A stretch of DNA of 64,000 bases, taken from contig DASXSU010000049.1 of assembly GCA_036505795.1 (NCBI GenBank), positions 6,482 to 70,481 of the forward strand, given 5' to 3'. Origin of the DNA: NS-11 sp036505795. Its GTDB lineage: Bacteria > Nitrospirota > Nitrospiria > Nitrospirales > NS-4. Below are positions 1 through 8,111 of the stretch, piece after piece. The position numbers were made by a program, and so were the translations under genes. The notes beneath the pieces were generated by a model. That model saw nothing but the letters and a program-made list of their open reading frames with translations. It did not search any database and was not told the DNA's origin. How positions within the stretch are numbered: position 1 is the stretch's first letter; every line of letters starts with the position of its first letter.

Positions 1-2
1 CC

Positions 3-1001
3 TCGGCGAACGGAGAGGAAGCGCTTCAGCGGCTCCATGAAAACTGGGATATCATCCTCACCGACTTGAACATGCCAGGCCTGGTTGATGGTAACGAGCT
101 GACCCGCCAGGCGCGCGCGAAAGTAAGCGCCGAGGTGCTCATCATGACCGGTTACCCGGACCTGGAAACGGCTATTCAGGCAATTAAAGGTGGGGCATTT
201 GATTATCTGATCAAACCTTTTACGGCAGATGCGCTGCTTATTGCCGTCCAGCGGTGTATCGATAAACGCGAACTCTGTCATGACCTCGCACGTGAGAAAG
301 TTTTGCGCACGCAGCTCAACACGGCTTACGTTGAACTCGCCAAAATGGAGCGGGTGCGAGAGACATTCGGTCAGTTCGTCACGCCAGAAGTCGTCGACTT
401 CGTCATGGACTACGGCCATGATATTTGCCAGCATGGGGAACGAAAGATAGTGACGATCCTATTCGCGGATGTGAGGCGCTTCACATGGTTTACTGCGCAT
501 GTGTCGCCGGAAGAAGTGATGACGGGGCTCAATGAAGTCTTCGAGTGCGTGATCGACGCCGTGCAACATGAGGGGGGCATCCTGAATAAGTTTATCGGTG
601 ACGGTTTGATGGCGCTGTTCGGGGCGCCGGTCCCGAACCCCGACCATGTCGCTATGGCAATGCGGGCCGCCCTCCGCGCGCGGGATGCCACAGAAAATTT
701 GGCAAATGCGCGGCGTGCCCGTGGCTTAGACCCACTGCGAATCGGGATCGGCATCAATACAGGCGAGGTCGTCGCGGGCTGCGTCGGAACTAAGAAACGT
801 ACGGAGTACAGCGTCTTCGGACATGCGGTAAACCTGGCGGCGCGTCTAGAAGAGGTTGCTGCGCCGGGACAGATTTTGATGGGTCCTGAGACCGGACGGA
901 TGCTGGCCGGACAAGTTATTGCTCGTGAAGTTGGACACCTTGCCTTGCCGGGTATTGATGAGCCGACGCCGGTCATCGAGCTGGTGAAACCAACCGAATA
1001 G
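3..1001 (+). CDS. Response regulator with class III adenylate/guanylate cyclase domain (5' partial)
   Basis: The reading frame is open from the first bases of the window, so the true start lies upstream. The visible protein begins late in a CheY-like receiver: TDLNMP holds the expected phospho-accepting Asp, IMTGYPD is the switch strand and IKPF holds the conserved Lys. A short helical linker leads into a class III nucleotide cyclase domain of about 190 residues. ILFADVRRFT and FIGDGLMALFG carry the two metal-binding Asp, and INTGEVVAG and NLAARLE follow near the end. The family makes cAMP (less often cGMP) in response to phosphorylation by a partner kinase; the kinase is probably just outside the window. 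A cyclic-nucleotide-binding protein and a phosphodiesterase-like gene lie at 22-24 kb. Substrate choice, ATP or GTP, cannot be decided by eye. Confidence 0.9.
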   Translation, partial: SANGEEALQRLHENWDIILTDLNMPGLVDGNELTRQARAKVSAEVLIMTGYPDLETAIQAIKGGAFDYLIKPFTADALLIAVQRCIDKRELCHDLAREKVLRTQLNTAYVELAKMERVRETFGQFVTPEVVDFVMDYGHDICQHGERKIVTILFADVRRFTWFTAHVSPEEVMTGLNEVFECVIDAVQHEGGILNKFIGDGLMALFGAPVPNPDHVAMAMRAALRARDATENLANARRARGLDPLRIGIGINTGEVVAGCVGTKKRTEYSVFGHAVNLAARLEEVAAPGQILMGPETGRMLAGQVIAREVGHLALPGIDEPTPVIELVKPTE

Positions 1002-1019
1002 CCGAACGAAATTCTTGCC

Positions 1020-1250
1020 TTAGTCCGAGGCGCTTGTGCGGCGTGGCGCTTGAGTTTTTTCTATCTTGTGATAGTACCGCCAGAGATATCCGTGATAATC
1101 GTCCAGTGTAGCGAGCAGGTAATGCAGCTCCACGGCGTCATTACCCTCAAGCGCGCCGACTAAGCGCGTGGACAGAAAATCGGCCAGAGCGCGGGTTTTC
1201 TCCACGGCCGTCAGTTGCTTCAAAGGTCCTCCGATTTTGTAGTCGCTCAT
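1020..1250 (-). CDS. Small hypothetical protein, 76 aa
   Basis: I do not recognise this family. The product is a short, mostly helical, soluble protein with no signal peptide, rich in Leu, Asp and Tyr towards the C-terminus (DDYHGYLWRYYHK). The ATG is preceded on the minus strand by GAGGAG about 7 bases upstream, a good ribosome-binding site, which supports the gene being real. It lies just downstream of the small membrane protein at 1279-1566 on the same strand, so the two may be co-transcribed. It converges on the cyclase gene. Confidence 0.6.
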   Translation of the reverse strand: MSDYKIGGPLKQLTAVEKTRALADFLSTRLVGALEGNDAVELHYLLATLDDYHGYLWRYYHKIEKTQAPRRTSASD

Positions 1251-1278
1251 GCAAGCTCCTCTTCTCAGCCTGTATTGA

Positions 1279-1566
1279 TTACTTTCGCCGTTGGAGAACC
1301 AGGATAAATACCATCAAGGTGGGAAGCGGCGCGAACACAAACGGCAGAACCCAGGGGAAGAGATTCACCCCCCGTAGACGGGCTTGATCAAACATCCAGA
1401 CAAAGACCCACACGGCGAGGAGAACATAATTCACCAGGAGATATTGGATCATGTGGGCGGGGATAGTGCTCGTCCCTTGAGACGACGTCTGAAAGATTAA
1501 AAAGACCTCGAAGAGGACGAACAGAACCAGTGCGGCACGCGCGAACCGTTTGCTCCAGACAAACAT
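1279..1566 (-). CDS. Small integral membrane protein, 95 aa
   Basis: Three hydrophobic segments are visible, at about residues 10-27, 40-60 and 70-91, separated by short charged loops, and the protein ends in QRRK. This suggests a three-pass inner-membrane protein. A GGGGAGAAG stretch precedes the ATG on the minus strand. No catalytic or binding motif is seen and I cannot name a family. It is followed by the 76-aa gene on the same strand and is divergent from the secreted protein at 1665. Confidence 0.6.
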   Translation of the reverse strand: MFVWSKRFARAALVLFVLFEVFLIFQTSSQGTSTIPAHMIQYLLVNYVLLAVWVFVWMFDQARLRGVNLFPWVLPFVFAPLPTLMVFILVLQRRK

Positions 1567-1664
1567 ATCGGTCTTCTCCCCGGTGTGGGTTACCTTGCTA
1601 AAGCTATGCTAAGATACCTTCGCTTTTTCGTAAAGTCTTTATTGCAACTTGAGGAGCGGGTGCT

Positions 1665-2618
1665 ATGCGAACGAGATGGTTCTCGGCAATACTGGCGAAT
1701 TTCGTCATTGTCGCAGCGGCCTACGCGGAATCGCCCAGCATCCAAATTACGGCTCCCGCAAAGAACGCGGCGTTCAAACCGGGGACCTCCATCAAGATAG
1801 AGATAAGTATTCCGCCGGGCCTGCCTGTTGCAAAGGTGACCTATACCTTATTGGAGGAGGATCGGGCGCTGGAGGATAAAGTCGAACCCCCTCCGTCCAG
1901 CACCTCGGAGGTAGCACCCTTCGAGGCGGAACTGCCGATCCCGCAAGACGCGGTAGGGCCTTATCGCCTCCTTGCAGTCGCCCAGGTCAGGGAACGACGT
2001 GGATTTTACGTTCTGTTTGATGAAACGTCGTTAAGCATAGTGCCGGACGTGCCGCTACAGGCGCTTCGATCTGAATCGCCGGTCCGGTTTACTAAGACCA
2101 TCGGCGAGGTGCAAATACTCGCAATCCGTGGCCTCTATGCGGATCGCGTAGTCCGGGATCTCACATCGTCCGCCACAGGCACATCGTACCGGTCGAGCGA
2201 TCCCTCGATCGTCAGGGTAAATGCGGACGGACGCGCGCAAGCGCTCGGGGAAGGGACAGCGGAGATTACTGCGCGAAATCAAGGCAAGGAAGACAGGATT
2301 CGAGCCATCGTAGCGGTGCGGAATACTGAGAATCGGCCGCCGGTCGCCCATGCCGGGCCGGATCAAACTGTGAAGCAAGGGTCCCGGGTACGATTGGACG
2401 CCATCGAGAGCGCCGACCCCGAGGGCGAGAATCCTTTCTATTATTGGTCCCAGGTCAACGGACTGCCCGTGGACCTGGTCGAACCTCTAAGCCTGCGTCC
2501 GTACTTTACCGCGCCGGTCGTATTGCGTCCCCATGTATTGAGGTTCCGCTTGATAGTGAAGGACAAGGAAGAGGCAGAGAGCTTTCCCGCCTATGTGAAC
2601 GTGACGGTCGTGCCCTAG
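1665..2618 (+). CDS. Secreted Ig-like/PKD-like domain protein
   Basis: The ATG at 1665 has GAGGAG eight bases upstream. Residues 1-21 form a signal peptide ending AYA, so the product is exported. The mature part looks like beta-sandwich modules: an N-terminal Ig-like segment beginning SIQITAPAKN, a middle segment resembling bacterial Ig-like (Big) repeats around SSDPSIVRVNADGRA, and a C-terminal PKD/REJ-like module starting RPPVAHAGPDQTV and ending in a run of beta strands. Such domains usually mediate adhesion or act as spacers on surface proteins. There is no anchor or sorting motif, so a periplasmic or loosely surface-bound protein is as likely. No enzyme domain is seen. Confidence 0.75.
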   Translation: MRTRWFSAILANFVIVAAAYAESPSIQITAPAKNAAFKPGTSIKIEISIPPGLPVAKVTYTLLEEDRALEDKVEPPPSSTSEVAPFEAELPIPQDAVGPYRLLAVAQVRERRGFYVLFDETSLSIVPDVPLQALRSESPVRFTKTIGEVQILAIRGLYADRVVRDLTSSATGTSYRSSDPSIVRVNADGRAQALGEGTAEITARNQGKEDRIRAIVAVRNTENRPPVAHAGPDQTVKQGSRVRLDAIESADPEGENPFYYWSQVNGLPVDLVEPLSLRPYFTAPVVLRPHVLRFRLIVKDKEEAESFPAYVNVTVVP

Positions 2619-2637
2619 AGCCATTTCACCCTACCTC

Positions 2638-2772
2638 ACCCGCCCACCCCAAGCGCGCCAAGACGCGTCCCTTCCCGACGGCCTGCCGGGACAGGCTCTT
2701 TTCCCGAGCGACGCGCCCCTTCCGAAGTCACCCGCCCACCCTGGAGTCTGCCGGGACAGATTCATTTCCCCC
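2638..2772. repeat. Two REP-like repeat copies
   Basis: Two imperfect direct copies are visible. Each starts with ACCCGCCCACCC (2638 and 2730) and continues to CTGCCGGGACAG followed by a pyrimidine-rich TTTCCC end (about 2683-2705 and 2748-2770). The GGGACAG...TTTCCC core resembles short intergenic REP-like elements seen in many genomes. The second copy covers the 3' end of the minus-strand gene at 2728-3780 and supplies its last residues and stop codon. Confidence 0.55.
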
Positions 2773-3780
2773 TGTGACCGCGCCTTTACCCTCGCACGAT
2801 CCCGGCATGACGTAGAGAAGATAATTCCCCATGCCGTGAAGATCTACGCTCTCCTGGCGGTTCAGATGGTAGACCATGGTCATCTCGTAATCGTCTTTGG
2901 TACTGACTGGAAAGCCTTGTGTGCTGCTATAGATCTGGTGCGGAAGGAACCCGCGCAGATTACCGGTGATATCGACGTCCGGCACACTCCGCAAGAGCGT
3001 CTCATTCGTCGTTTTATTATCGAGCGCAATGAGGAGCAGCCCATCGTGACCGTGGGGATACGCGTACTTTACGCATCCGTCGATCGTGAATTTCAGGGGC
3101 TTGGTATCGACCTGCACGAGCCCTACCGTCAACGCGCGCCCTTCATCCGACTCATTGGCAGGCCTTTTGCTGAATTGACTGTAACAGACGACATTCACCC
3201 CTACGGTATAGGCTTTCACGGTCTTCATAGGCGCTCCGTCCGGAGCCAGATCCATCGTAAAGGTGGCCATGACGTCTTTGGTCGGAGGGACCTTGTGATA
3301 GAACGCGACGACGGCAATGAGCTTGCTGTCTTTTTTTATAGGCACGCCATACCCGGGGGGGAATTTCGCATCAGTGACCTCTATGCCGGCGCCCGCAAAA
3401 TACGTGGGCTCACCTGGGCATGAGAGGCTCTTTTCTTCCAGGTTCTGCAACAGAATATGGTGCAGGTATTGTCCCGGCAGCTCTCTTCCGTCTATTGTAA
3501 AAATCCGGGATTTAAATCCGGTGACGACCATGTCTTTGGGAGCCTTGAAAAAGTGTAAAGGTAAACTGGATGCAAGTTCACCGCTGTGCCCGGCCGGCAG
3601 ATCGATCGGCCCGAAGGTTAGCGTAAGGGTATTGCCCTCGAGTGTGACCTTCGTTGCGCCTTTGCTTACAGATGCCGGCGCGCCATGGCCGGAGTGATTG
3701 CCGCTGTCGGCGAACGCCGCCGGCGCGACCCAAAAACCCGCGAATAACAAAACAAGGATCCGTCGCATAGAAACCTCCAA
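2728..3780 (-). CDS. Secreted protein with His-His motif, unknown function
   Basis: The N-terminus is a signal peptide ending AAFADS; the first Met gives 350 residues, and a second Met four codons later would fit the signal peptide equally well. After a short His-rich start (NHSGHGAP) the mature protein is all-beta in appearance. YLHHILLQN at about residue 105 and VAFYHKV at about 165 recall, weakly, the copper-ligand HH motif and the beta-sandwich layout of type II copper monooxygenase-like and SURNod19-like proteins; I cannot confirm either. Three further Cys could form disulfides. The C-terminal dozen residues are encoded by a REP-like repeat, so the ancestral protein probably ended earlier. 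It is transcribed alone, downstream of the PEP-synthase-like gene. Confidence 0.7.
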   Translation of the reverse strand: MEVSMRRILVLLFAGFWVAPAAFADSGNHSGHGAPASVSKGATKVTLEGNTLTLTFGPIDLPAGHSGELASSLPLHFFKAPKDMVVTGFKSRIFTIDGRELPGQYLHHILLQNLEEKSLSCPGEPTYFAGAGIEVTDAKFPPGYGVPIKKDSKLIAVVAFYHKVPPTKDVMATFTMDLAPDGAPMKTVKAYTVGVNVVCYSQFSKRPANESDEGRALTVGLVQVDTKPLKFTIDGCVKYAYPHGHDGLLLIALDNKTTNETLLRSVPDVDITGNLRGFLPHQIYSSTQGFPVSTKDDYEMTMVYHLNRQESVDLHGMGNYLLYVMPGSCEGKGAVTGGNESVPADSRVGG

Positions 3781-3833
3781 TGGGGTAGTCGACCCAACTA
3801 TGCACCATACAATACGCTTTTAGGTGTGTCCCA

Positions 3834-4721
3834 TCAACCTTTAGTAGGGTTCGTAGCTCCAGTGGGGAGCGCGGTGATCGGGCGGGCTTGAAGCAGGAAA
3901 ATTCTTCCACTCTTGACCGCCCATTCAATATCGATCGGGCGCTGATATTCGCGTTCGACATCTAGAACGAGCGTCACAAGCGCCTGCAGTCGCTCCTCGG
4001 TAAGACTGACACTGTCACCGCGGCGATTAAGAATTTTTCTCGTGCGCTTGTCTATCACGAAATGATCGGGAGACACTCGCCCCTCAACGACTGCGGTCCC
4101 GAGCCCCAAACTCGACTCGACGACAACTTGAGTCATGTCCCCTGCGACCGGATTGGCGGAAAACGCGACCCCTGAGACATCACTTGCGACCTGCTCTTGA
4201 ATGATAACAGCGAGACGTGGTCGGGTCGGGTCAATCCCGCGATGTATTTTATAGAGCACGGTCCGATGATCAAGGCTCGAGGCAATTATAGCCGGAAGAT
4301 TTGCGGGAACCCTGTCTGCATTCACTCCGAGGACGGTCCTATATGCGCCGGCGAAGGAGGCGCTTTCCATGTCCTCTTCAGTAGATGATGAGCGCACTGC
4401 GAAGACGGAGTCCGTTTGCCAGTGCCCCAATTCCTCTGCCAACAGCTGATGCTGATCGGCGCTTAAGCAACGCTTCTCGATTATCCCTTGAAGACGTGAG
4501 CAGGTGACTGCAAGGGTTGCTGGCTCAGCGACAACAAAATCGTCCCATTCCCGGGCGGTGCGAAGATCTGCTAGCCATGGTTGAAAAAAAGATGTGGTAA
4601 GGATGAAGCCGGGGGGAACCGGATGGCCCGCCTGAAACAGCCGCATCAAGGAGGCTGCCTTGCCGCCGACCTCCTCGACTCCGGGGATAGGATAATCGCT
4701 AAACCGGTATGAAAGCTTCAT
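3834..4721 (-). CDS. Stand-alone PEP synthase/PPDK N-terminal (ATP-grasp) domain protein
   Basis: The whole 295-residue product matches the nucleotide-binding half of phosphoenolpyruvate synthase and pyruvate phosphate dikinase: GGKAASLMRLFQAG near the start, VPPGFILTT, FAVRSSSTEED with the conserved Arg-Ser-Ser, SFAGAYRTVLGV, VSGVAFSANPV, and IDIEWAV...LLQARPI at the end. The phosphohistidine swivel domain and the PEP/pyruvate barrel of full enzymes (about 800 aa) are absent, and no neighbouring gene supplies them. Isolated copies may act as phosphotransferases on other partners; rifampin phosphotransferase-like enzymes share this fold but also carry the His domain. The function here is unknown. 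Confidence 0.8.
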   Translation of the reverse strand: MKLSYRFSDYPIPGVEEVGGKAASLMRLFQAGHPVPPGFILTTSFFQPWLADLRTAREWDDFVVAEPATLAVTCSRLQGIIEKRCLSADQHQLLAEELGHWQTDSVFAVRSSSTEEDMESASFAGAYRTVLGVNADRVPANLPAIIASSLDHRTVLYKIHRGIDPTRPRLAVIIQEQVASDVSGVAFSANPVAGDMTQVVVESSLGLGTAVVEGRVSPDHFVIDKRTRKILNRRGDSVSLTEERLQALVTLVLDVEREYQRPIDIEWAVKSGRIFLLQARPITALPTGATNPTKG

Positions 4722-4781
4722 CCGGCCTACCGCTTTAGCTCCAATGGTTGACCGATTAGAATCGCCGCACTAGGGAGTAAC

Positions 4782-4811
4782 AAAGGGGGACAGTCATTAC
4801 TGCCCCCCTTT
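4782..4811. repeat. Perfect-stem inverted repeat (REP-like hairpin)
   Basis: AAAGGGGG, one unpaired A, CAGT, loop CATT, ACTG and CCCCCCTTT form a long GC-rich hairpin between htpX and the gene before it on the minus strand. The GGGGGACAGTCATT core resembles the REP-like repeats at 2638-2772. The minus-strand downstream side has no U-run, so a REP element is favoured over a classical terminator for htpX. Confidence 0.5.
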
Positions 4812-4832
4812 GAAGATCGAACTTTTGTGGAT

Positions 4833-5726
4833 TTAGGCGAAGCGCTGCAGCGCCGCGATTCGCTCTTCAATCGGCGGATGCGTGGCAAATAGCTGCATCC
4901 AGCCGCCGGTGTCGCCGGAGATCTTCATGGTCGCGAGGGGATCGGCAAATGCATTTTGCGCCTCCGCCTGTTCGGCGAAGCGGCTGATGCCCTGTAGCGC
5001 CGAAATCATCGGAGCAGGTCCATAGGCTTTTGCCGAGAACCGGTCCGCTTCAAACTCCCGCCGCCGGGAATACCAGTTCACCACGATCATCGCGAGTATG
5101 CCAAGGGCGATCTGCAGAACGATGGAGACGATAAAACCCAGGCCCGCCTGGTCGCGCTCCTCGAAGAGTCGGCGGACCCACAGCGCAATGAAGTACACGA
5201 ACGTGTTCATCAGACCCATCAGCACTGTGATGGTGAACATGTCGCCGTTCCAGACATGCCCCATCTCATGGGCGAGGACCGCGCGTATTTGCGCTTCGTT
5301 CATGTTCTCCAGCAGCCCCGTCGAGACCGCGACCATCGCGTTATTCTTCGTGGGCCCCGTCGCAAACGCATTCGGATCGGGGGCCTGAAAGATCCATACC
5401 TCGGGCATTTGAACATGAAGCCGCTGAGCAAGTTCCTGAACGGTACGAAACACGATCTCCTCTTGCCGTGTCCGTGGTTCCGTTACCTGGTAGCAGTCCA
5501 GCATCGCCCTGGCCATCTGCTTTGAGAAGAGCAGTGAGATGAAGGCCCCCCCGAAACCGAGAACCAGGGCATAGACCATTATCGACGCATTGATTGAACC
5601 ACGCAGGTCGATCCCGAAGGCCGGCAATATCACGTTCGCCAGCACCTGGAATACGATGTATAACGTGATGGAGATCAACAGGTTGGAGAGAATCAGCAAC
5701 CCTATCCCCTTGAACTTCTTAAGCAT
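4833..5726 (-). CDS. htpX: Membrane zinc metalloprotease HtpX (M48B)
   Basis: HtpX is an inner-membrane protease that degrades misfolded membrane proteins. The 297-residue length is typical. Two N-terminal transmembrane helices (about residues 8-36 and 48-68) are followed by the catalytic site HEMGH at about 153-157. Two more hydrophobic segments follow, then RREFEADRFSAKAYG, which carries the third zinc ligand Glu. The C-terminal ATHPPIEERIAAL is a strong family signature. It is transcribed singly, divergent from the squalene synthase gene. Heat or envelope-stress control is usual for the family but I see no such promoter here. Confidence 0.95.
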   Translation of the reverse strand: MLKKFKGIGLLILSNLLISITLYIVFQVLANVILPAFGIDLRGSINASIMVYALVLGFGGAFISLLFSKQMARAMLDCYQVTEPRTRQEEIVFRTVQELAQRLHVQMPEVWIFQAPDPNAFATGPTKNNAMVAVSTGLLENMNEAQIRAVLAHEMGHVWNGDMFTITVLMGLMNTFVYFIALWVRRLFEERDQAGLGFIVSIVLQIALGILAMIVVNWYSRRREFEADRFSAKAYGPAPMISALQGISRFAEQAEAQNAFADPLATMKISGDTGGWMQLFATHPPIEERIAALQRFA

Positions 5727-5839
5727 CTATATTTTCCTTCCTTACGGGCGACGGGAGGTAGGGGCCGCTCCGACACACCTCTCCCGCCACAGTAACGTAT
5801 TGTTAACACTGAATTGGTGAGAGTCAAGCCTGTTTCAGC

Positions 5840-6925
5840 ATGGTATTGACCCCCAATAAGGAAGAGAGTATCAAAGCTCAGGTGGCGACGAAGCCTGCAC
5901 CGGAAGGGCCGCTCTACTCTCTTCTTAAGTCAGTCTCAAGGTCATTTTATCTGACCCTGGCCATTCTTCCCCGCAATGTGCGGCCGCAGATGGCCCTGGC
6001 GTATCTCTATGCCCGTGCGGCCGATAGCATCGCGGATAGCCGTCTAATCCCGCGGGAGCACCGCCTGCACCAGCTCGTTCGCTTTCGGCAATGGATCGGA
6101 GATCCGGATAAGAACGGCTCGGTCTTGCGTGAGATTCAAGAGAGCCTTTCACCCGTCGGTCCGCAGTCAGATGAGCGAGTGCTTCTCGAACGCCTTGAAG
6201 ATTGCCGTTATGTTTTCGACACCTTTGACCGTGAGGACCAGGCTCGCATCCGTGAAGTTCTGGAAATTTTGACCGGCGGGATGGAGCGGGACTTGCGAGT
6301 CTTCCCAGGAGAGGACGAACAGAATCTTGCCGCCCTCGCTACTATGGCTGATCTCGACGCCTATACCTATTCCGTCGCCGGCTGCGTGGGAGATTTCTGG
6401 ACCCGGATGATGTGCGGGCACCGGCCCGGATTCCGGGATTGGAATCCTGATGCGATGGCGAAGATCGGCGTGCAGTTCGGCAAAGGGCTCCAGCTCACCA
6501 ATGTGCTCCGTGACATCGCCGGCGACCTTCGTCGGGGGCGCTGTTATATACCGGAGATGCTGTTGAAAGAGGCGGGGCTTAAACCGGTGGATCTTCTTCG
6601 CTCCGACGCCCTGCCGCAGTTCAAACCGGTCCTCCTTCAGTTGATTCGTGTCGCGCTTGATCATCTGGATCAGGGATGGTTGTACACAATGGCTATCCCT
6701 CGGCGGGAATGGCGGATCGGCCTTGCCTGTCTCTGGCCGGTGCTGTTCGCTGTCAAAACCCTGGGACGAATCACCGCGTCACGCCATCTGTTGGATGCCG
6801 GCACGATAATCAAAATGACGCGACGCGAAGTCTATGGTGAGATGGTGTTTTCCGGCACGGCCTTCGGGTCGAGACGCCTACTGACGGCGCACTACGGCCG
6901 TTTAAGAAAACAGGTCGCCTGCTAG
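5840..6925 (+). CDS. Squalene/phytoene synthase family protein
   Basis: This is a head-to-head prenyl-diphosphate condensing enzyme. SRSFYLTLAILPRNVR opens the catalytic fold. The two Asp-rich magnesium-binding motifs are both present: DSIAD in the YARAADSIADS helix (about residue 60) and RDIAGDLRRGRCYIP (about 235). YTYSVAGCVG is the conserved core helix. Bacterial relatives make presqualene/squalene for hopanoids or phytoene for carotenoids. At 361 residues it is longer than typical HpnC/HpnD (about 280), and its sequence looks closer to one-step squalene synthases; I infer squalene. No hopanoid or carotenoid genes are adjacent. The start is supported by the family N-terminus rather than by a clear ribosome-binding site. 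Confidence 0.85.
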   Translation: MVLTPNKEESIKAQVATKPAPEGPLYSLLKSVSRSFYLTLAILPRNVRPQMALAYLYARAADSIADSRLIPREHRLHQLVRFRQWIGDPDKNGSVLREIQESLSPVGPQSDERVLLERLEDCRYVFDTFDREDQARIREVLEILTGGMERDLRVFPGEDEQNLAALATMADLDAYTYSVAGCVGDFWTRMMCGHRPGFRDWNPDAMAKIGVQFGKGLQLTNVLRDIAGDLRRGRCYIPEMLLKEAGLKPVDLLRSDALPQFKPVLLQLIRVALDHLDQGWLYTMAIPRREWRIGLACLWPVLFAVKTLGRITASRHLLDAGTIIKMTRREVYGEMVFSGTAFGSRRLLTAHYGRLRKQVAC

Positions 6926-6950
6926 CATAGGCTTAGTGGGCAGGCCCGCG

Positions 6951-7259
6951 CTATTTCTGCTCGGAGTCGTTCTTGGTCGGCTCGAGGACCTTGGAGCCTT
7001 TTCGGAAGACGACATAGATCGCCTGCGACGGGCAGGCATCCAGACACAGGCGGCAGGTTTCCAGACAGCGGGAGGAATCAAACTTGAAGGGCGGCGTTGA
7101 AAGCCACGCTCCTGTCGGGCAGACCGGAATACAAATGCCGTTGTGTGTACAGCGATCGGGGTGGCGGACGAGGTGGTCTCTGGACACCATCATCGGAGTG
7201 ACTCCTTCAAACAAAGCTCGCGAAAAAAGCTCGAAGATATCCTTGGCGGGAACCGTCAC
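6951..7259 (-). CDS. 4Fe-4S ferredoxin domain protein with an incomplete first Cys motif
   Basis: The GTG at 7259 overlaps the TGA of the upstream gene as GTGA, so translation is coupled. The frame is open further 5', but that part only shadows the previous gene. The 102-residue product has two ferredoxin motifs. The second, RCLETCRLCLDACP, is complete. The first reads CTHNGICIPVCP: the second Cys of CxxCxxCxxxCP is replaced by Asn, so one cluster may be [3Fe-4S] or use a non-Cys ligand. The protein is probably a small cytoplasmic electron carrier. It is the last gene of a minus-strand group of three with a thioredoxin-like ferredoxin and a Zn-ribbon protein. Confidence 0.8.
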   Translation of the reverse strand: MTVPAKDIFELFSRALFEGVTPMMVSRDHLVRHPDRCTHNGICIPVCPTGAWLSTPPFKFDSSRCLETCRLCLDACPSQAIYVVFRKGSKVLEPTKNDSEQK

Positions 7260-7630
7260 GCCTTCACGCTCGACGCTTCGGGACGGAGGGGACTCAAATC
7301 CCTCTTCGGGGGTCGATGCCCCGGCATCAGCAGGCGGTCCACGATTCGGCCTGCGATCACGTGCTGTTCCAGGATTTCCGTGATGTCCGCTTCGGTTCCA
7401 GCCCAGTACCATACGCCTTCTGGATAGATGACGATACTCGGGCCGTATTCACAGTGGTCGAGGCACCCCGCCTTGTTCGCGCGAACCAAGCCTTTGAGGC
7501 CGAGCCGATCCACTTCCTTTTTCATAAACTCCTGCAGCTTAACCGATCCGCTATCGGCGCAGCAGCCTCGCGGGTCGCCCTTGGGACGCTGGTTGATACA
7601 CATAAAGATGTGACGGCTAAAGTCGGGCAT
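7256..7630 (-). CDS. Thioredoxin-like [2Fe-2S] ferredoxin
   Basis: The product begins with the family hallmark HIFMCINQRP, followed by GCCADSGS and, 45 residues on, GCLDHCEYGPS. These supply the four Cys of the thioredoxin-fold [2Fe-2S] site found in NuoE-like and Shethna-type ferredoxins. YPEGVWYWAGTEADITEIL is also typical, including the dimer helix. The C-terminal 20 residues are a charged tail overlapping the next gene. These proteins act as electron carriers; the partner is unknown. Coupling by a GTGA overlap to the 4Fe-4S protein downstream suggests they work together or share a redox partner. Confidence 0.9.
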   Translation of the reverse strand: MPDFSRHIFMCINQRPKGDPRGCCADSGSVKLQEFMKKEVDRLGLKGLVRANKAGCLDHCEYGPSIVIYPEGVWYWAGTEADITEILEQHVIAGRIVDRLLMPGHRPPKRDLSPLRPEASSVKA

Positions 7631-7631
7631 G

Positions 7632-8111
7632 TCACCTTGAAACGGTCGGATAGGTCTCGAGCGAATGACGGAGGGCGGATACCTCGTCGGACTTTAGCAG
7701 TTGTTGCTTGAGGGTCGCTCCGGAGATCAGCGCGGCTATCTCTCTGAGCCGAAGTGTGGCACGTTGCAGTTGCTCGTTTTGGTTAAGAGCCGAAGGATCG
7801 CCTGTGTGCAACTTACCGAACTCCTGTTGGATATCGCGGAAGTCTCGCTGCAGGTTTTTTTCCACCGAACAGGTATCACAATACCATTTAGGACTCAGAT
7901 CGGCATTCGGCGACAGCCGGTCATAGACCCGGCCAAAGAAGTCCCGCCCGAGCGACAGTTTCATAATGGACACCCCGGAGGCGCCGCACCCATCGCACTT
8001 GCCGCTGTATGGCGACGTTTCATTAAACAAAGTTCGAAAAGCATACACGAAAGCTCGGGAAGCTGTCCATATTGTGCTTTCGCGGCTGATCGTTGAAAAT
8101 ACGGTATGCAA
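7632..8111 (-). CDS. Zinc-ribbon-like hypothetical protein
   Basis: Two CxxC pairs, CDGC at about residue 39 and CDTC at about 78, could bind one zinc ion. They are separated by MKLSLGRDFFGRVYDRLS and followed by a long helical C-terminus. I do not recognise the family. The longest frame uses a TTG start at 8111, but that gives an odd Ser/Thr/Phe-rich leader. GTG or TTG codons closer to the first CxxC (about residues 22-29) are alternatives, so the N-terminus is uncertain. The gene ends one base before the [2Fe-2S] ferredoxin and is probably co-transcribed with it; its extreme 5' end overlaps the divergent gene at 8106 by a few bases. Confidence 0.6.
   Translation of the reverse strand: MHTVFSTISRESTIWTASRAFVYAFRTLFNETSPYSGKCDGCGASGVSIMKLSLGRDFFGRVYDRLSPNADLSPKWYCDTCSVEKNLQRDFRDIQQEFGKLHTGDPSALNQNEQLQRATLRLREIAALISGATLKQQLLKSDEVSALRHSLETYPTVSR

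Noticed and set aside
410..976. Long minus-strand open frame opposite the cyclase gene
   Set aside because: It lies fully inside a clear cyclase domain on the plus strand and its translation has no recognisable domain; a shadow of high-GC codon use.
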